Positions 59,896 through 64,000 of a DNA stretch of 64,000 nt are shown in pieces (position 1 is the stretch's first letter; every line of letters starts with the position of its first letter). The position numbers were made by a program, and so were the translations under genes. The notes beneath the pieces were generated by a model. That model did not search any database and was not told the DNA's origin. It worked only from the letters and a program-made list of their open reading frames with translations. Origin of the DNA: Ridgeia piscesae (taxonomy: Eukaryota; Annelida; Polychaeta; Sabellida; Siboglinidae); contig JAODUO010000971.1 of NCBI GenBank assembly GCA_025642075.2, forward strand, positions 12,501 through 76,500, written 5' to 3'.

Positions 59896-60950
59896 CGTAC
59901 TTTTATAAAGCCTCGAAACTTTGCAGGCTAACCCTCCAGATATTTTTGGTGGGCCCCCAATCTTTAGAGGTGTGCATTTTGTATGGTTTTAGTGAGTGCG
60001 AAAGTTATAAACACGTACACTATTAGATTCGTTATCTACAAAACTACGATTGTTTGCCAATGTTAGCGTACCCAGGCGTGTCGGAGCCATATAAGATGTA
60101 CTGAGAGGCAGAACAGGACTTTGCCCCTACCAGCGAAATCCCCGGGGCCCCGGGGCAAGTTTTCCAGAGTTTATGTTTCAAATCTCCAATAGCACAGCAC
60201 CGTTGAGCATGAAAAATCTCCATCACCAATTCACCGTCGATATTATTGTAACGAATTTCATTCCAAACAGAAGACTAAATATATATTGAATATATATTGA
60301 ATCTATATAAAAGCCGCAATGTTGGGAGGGCCCCACGGCCGCATGGTTACGGGGTAGACAAAGAAGATTCGTATTAACGAATGGCAAAGTCAAAGCCTGA
60401 TCGAGTTTATACGCCAAATTGGGATTGTGACGTATGCAAACCGCGATATACTAGATAATAATTAATCAACTGATGCGCATCCAATTTGTTTAGTCAAACC
60501 CGTCAGCGAAGAGTGAATACGAATAAGGTGCTGAACTCACGGACTACTCGTCTCGCATGACAAACGTCACGGCAGTCTGAGCAGACGCAGGAAGGTTACA
60601 TTTACGGTGAACGCGGTACGCGCGCACCCGGCCCGGGCCAGGCGTAGTTCAGCCGTACCGAGGCGGGGCAAACAACCTGACCAGATAACAGGAGACATGG
60701 TTCCTCTGATGTTGCCATTACCGCCCCCGCTAAGGAATTTTAATGTCTCATAGCGCAAAAGCCTAGTTTCCATGGTTTACCGCCAACTGTTAACCTATAA
60801 TTATAATTAACATAACCAGATGGGTCACACTGCACGGGCCCTGGAAGTTGCATAAGTCAACGTACGCCATGCCCATGTGACTTATTTATTTATAAATGTC
60901 GATATAAATAATGCAATGTATCAATAATTAAGACAAAATATTTGTTTGCC
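59896..60950. other. Intergenic with CpG-rich patch
   Basis: 60560-60690 is GC- and CpG-rich (GGTACGCGCGCACCCGGCCC), which may mark a promoter. A perfect 16-bp palindrome CCCCGGGGCCCCGGGG sits near 60140. No coding exon supported. Confidence 0.4.
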
Positions 60951-60956
60951 GGTCTA

Positions 60957-61071
60957 TGTATAAGATTATTTTCACAAAATAAATAAACAATAATTATTAT
61001 ATTGAACATACTTGCAATTATTTGTAAAAAATATATATTAGGAACTTAATTGCTTGCATCCTAGCTTTAAC

Positions 61072-61126
<55 letters not shown>

Positions 61127-61198
61127 CAGTTGATGGAAATTAAAATAACTAAGGATGCAAGCAATTAAGTTCCTACTATATTTTGTGAAAATAATCTT

Positions 61199-61206
<8 letters not shown>
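60957..61206. repeat. Interrupted palindrome around an AT array
   Basis: TGTATAAGATTATTTTCACA (60957 on) and TAGGAACTTAATTGCTTGCA (61039 on) both reappear reverse-complemented, adjacent to each other, at about 61151-61206. The left arm has about 58 extra bases between its two halves. The centre is (TA)n. Confidence 0.9.
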
Positions 61207-61249
<43 letters not shown>

Positions 61250-61251
61250 CA

Positions 61252-62827
61252 TTATAAATATAACATACTAGGCTGTATAACAAAATTATCTAGACAAAGA
61301 TAATTACAAATAGACAATGGGCTAAAATGACTACCGTACTACTGAAAGATAATTATAGTAACATAAAACTATATTATCTAATGTGATCTACATAATTTTT
61401 TTTGCGTAAATGATGTTTTGTAAATACCACCCCTGGTATATCTATATACACCATAATTACTTCTTTATGCAAGTAGAGGTATTTACATGTTATACATTTA
61501 CTGTGGAAATAATTACATATACATAGGTGTATTACATGTAAACTAACTGTAAGTTAATATATGTACTCTAACATAGACACACACACACACATATATGTAC
61601 ATTATACAATGCTACTAATTTAAATGTTGTACTTTTGTTGTAGATTACACTTTATATAAATTCACTTATTCAAGCCCATCGAGGTGTTGATTTTGTGTGA
61701 TGCATTTTTTTTTGGCCTGTACCTTTTCTTTTCTATGACTGAGGGTGGTACTATTGGGGTTTTTCGTTCATGGTCAAAATATATCTCACAGTTGAGGGGG
61801 GCAATGTTATATACCATTCCATTTTACGTGTCATTTTAAAATCAAATGCAACGGTTTCCTCCAAATGAAACTATATTGGGTGAACATGTGCAATTACTCA
61901 CTAACTGCACTACGGGACTGTTCAATGTTGTTATATTATATTATTACACATCAGTGCAGTACAATATACATCAACTATGAAAAGACCACACACAATAAAA
62001 ACTGCCTTTGTACACATTTAATAGCAATATTATCATTGCAAAATTATCACCACCTAAATGTCAGCTGAGAGCAATACTTTTTATGCTTAAATAATTATAC
62101 TCAGAATAGTTTTAAATAGTAACATTTTAGTTGCATATTAACAGCATTCTCTGTAATAACCGGGTACATGAAGCATAGTAAAAATACAATTTGACCATTT
62201 TCTGTTTTCAACGCAATGAATTATGTACATACAACATTCCTGTCAAAATGTTCAAATAAACAGATAATGGTCAAATTAAAATACTATACAGTGGCTAATT
62301 CAAGCACAATGGGATGACTTTTTTTATACACTAGATACGAACCAAGCAAATCTGAAACAAATCAGACTTCGCTTCAACTCCCTTCAAGCACCTTGCCTGA
62401 TTATATCTTGTATGAAGCAATTTCACATTCTTAATCTGGCCGTATTTATTTATTTTATACTGGGTGGCCTTCAAAGCTAAAACTATGACCAGTGAAAGGA
62501 TTTTCATGTAACAGTGCATTGTGTTAGCACAATTTATGACAAATCATAGCAATTGGGTGGTTGCATCATTTGAAATACGTATGTTAATTACACAGTGATC
62601 GCTCACAGTATTATTAATCATGGAGATTACAGAGTACGTTGGGGAGTTTGTTCTACACACGCAAATCTACAAACCATTTTAGTCATACATCTGATACAGT
62701 GTGTGTTTCAACAGGTATCTCTAATACTTCCGAAGTAACTCGTTGTAAGACATTCAGCTCAAATGTGTTTTATCTTCACATTTACTGAAGGCAACATCCA
62801 GCATTAAGGGTAAAACTATCTGGTAGA
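61252..62827. other. Intergenic, nothing recognised
   Basis: AT-rich with short frames only; an (AC)n run near 61579. Confidence 0.4.
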
Positions 62828-63115
62828 AATGAAGGTATCCAGTCCTTCAGGCTGCTTAAAGCATTTACACCTTGCTACCTGACAGACCTGTTCAATTGAA
62901 CACCAGCTTGATTTATCTGGAAAGCATTCAGCCACGCTGCAATTAAAGACATTTTGTAAAAAAAACACCTTTGTCTGAAGGCAGATTCTAATTCACACAG
63001 CTGAGTGAACTAGAGCAATGCTGAGTGAACAAAACTGCCCAAGATTCGGCATGGCAGCAAGCGATTCGAACCTGGGTTTGCTCAGTTGAAAGTCTGTTTC
63101 GTTACTCATTACATT
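62828..63115 (-). mobile_element. SINE family A, partial copy
   Basis: Carries GTATCCAGTCCTT, GACCTGTTCAATTGAACACC, AGCATTCAGCCACGCTGCAA and the B-box region CGATTCGAACCTGGG in family order, reverse orientation. Confidence 0.85.
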
Positions 63116-63649
63116 CTCTTCTATAACTTGGCTGTTTTCCACATATACATACTCTTGGATAAATAATAATCAAGATCATCACATCTGTCACTTACACAAA
63201 TATGCAACTGTGAAATCTCACAATAGAGAGACCAGTAGGCTATTTTAATTGTTTGCTGCAATCCAAGCTGATGGAGACAGGCAATCACGTTTTTGTATGT
63301 AAAAAAGGCTTTCAATTCATTGCAAACAATTTCCCAACACGTAGCAATTCATTTGAACAAAACTGATTAAGGTAATTTTAAAGATTTATAATCGGACCTC
63401 TTACACTGGCAAGAGTCTGTTGAGCCTGTATTGCTGAAACAACAGTTTGTTATTAAATAAGAGAGATTTTACGTGCACCAGTGTAGACGTCTTGCTCTAA
63501 ACTATGTTGCATTCCTTTGGTGGCTGGCCGTTGTTTAATCTGAATGCCCCCTGCCACCTCTGGCACCGATTACGTCCACGAAGCAGTCTCCAAATGCTAT
63601 CAGTACTAGTCACCAGCACGTCCTTGTTCAATGAGAAATGTCTGCAGCC

Positions 63650-63998
<349 letters not shown>

Positions 63999-64000
63999 AT

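Overview
This is a eukaryotic, clearly metazoan, AT-rich and gene-poor window. The evidence is a six-exon nuclear gene with GT-AG introns, tRNA-derived SINEs, a DIRS-type retroelement, fragments of non-LTR retrotransposons, inverted-repeat DNA elements and many micro- and minisatellites. The repeat mix and the type of the SGNH/Ulp1 gene suggest a marine invertebrate, perhaps a mollusc or other lophotrochozoan. That taxonomic guess is inference and no single sequence here proves it.

Layout. 1-9.1 kb: no gene seen. It holds a 2.1 kb foldback element (1344-3445), a cluster of small hairpins near 4.7 kb, and 7-bp, 22-bp and 13-bp tandem arrays. 9.1-13.4 kb: two pieces of a DIRS-like reverse transcriptase/RNase H element with in-frame stops, then a SINE. 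13.5-18.6 kb: nothing recognisable. 18.6-24.8 kb: possibly one decayed TTAA-bounded DNA element. 24.9-28.8 kb: an intron-containing, frameshifted gene or gene pair encoding an SGNH hydrolase, a C2H2-like finger and a Ulp1/C48-like cysteine protease. This is the best candidate for an unusual system. 29-40.9 kb: mostly non-coding. It has E-box and YY1-like promoter motifs, a LINE remnant, a 1.36 kb GA array, a possible spliced transcript with an acidic repeat, a second SINE family and strong hairpins.

40.9-46.5 kb (+): a complete PDSS2 homologue, the non-catalytic-type subunit of the decaprenyl/polyprenyl diphosphate synthase of ubiquinone synthesis. Its six exons join in phase to 419 codons. 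Intron 4 carries a 58-bp minisatellite of about 29 copies, and the stop codon lies in the first unit of a short degenerate tandem repeat. 50.5-52.7 kb (-): one long coding exon of an ankyrin-repeat protein with a C-terminal SOCS box, a probable Cullin-RING E3 substrate receptor. It is convergent with PDSS2, and its true start probably lies in an upstream exon I could not find. 52.7-64 kb: SINEs, a LINE 3' end bracketed by 63-bp inverted repeats, AT arrays, CpG-richer patches without a proven gene, and at the right edge a partial minus-strand coding-like segment.

The two confident host genes act in unrelated processes (mitochondrial quinone synthesis; ubiquitin ligation), and nothing suggests a shared function. 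All family names come from recognising motifs by eye; no search was run.
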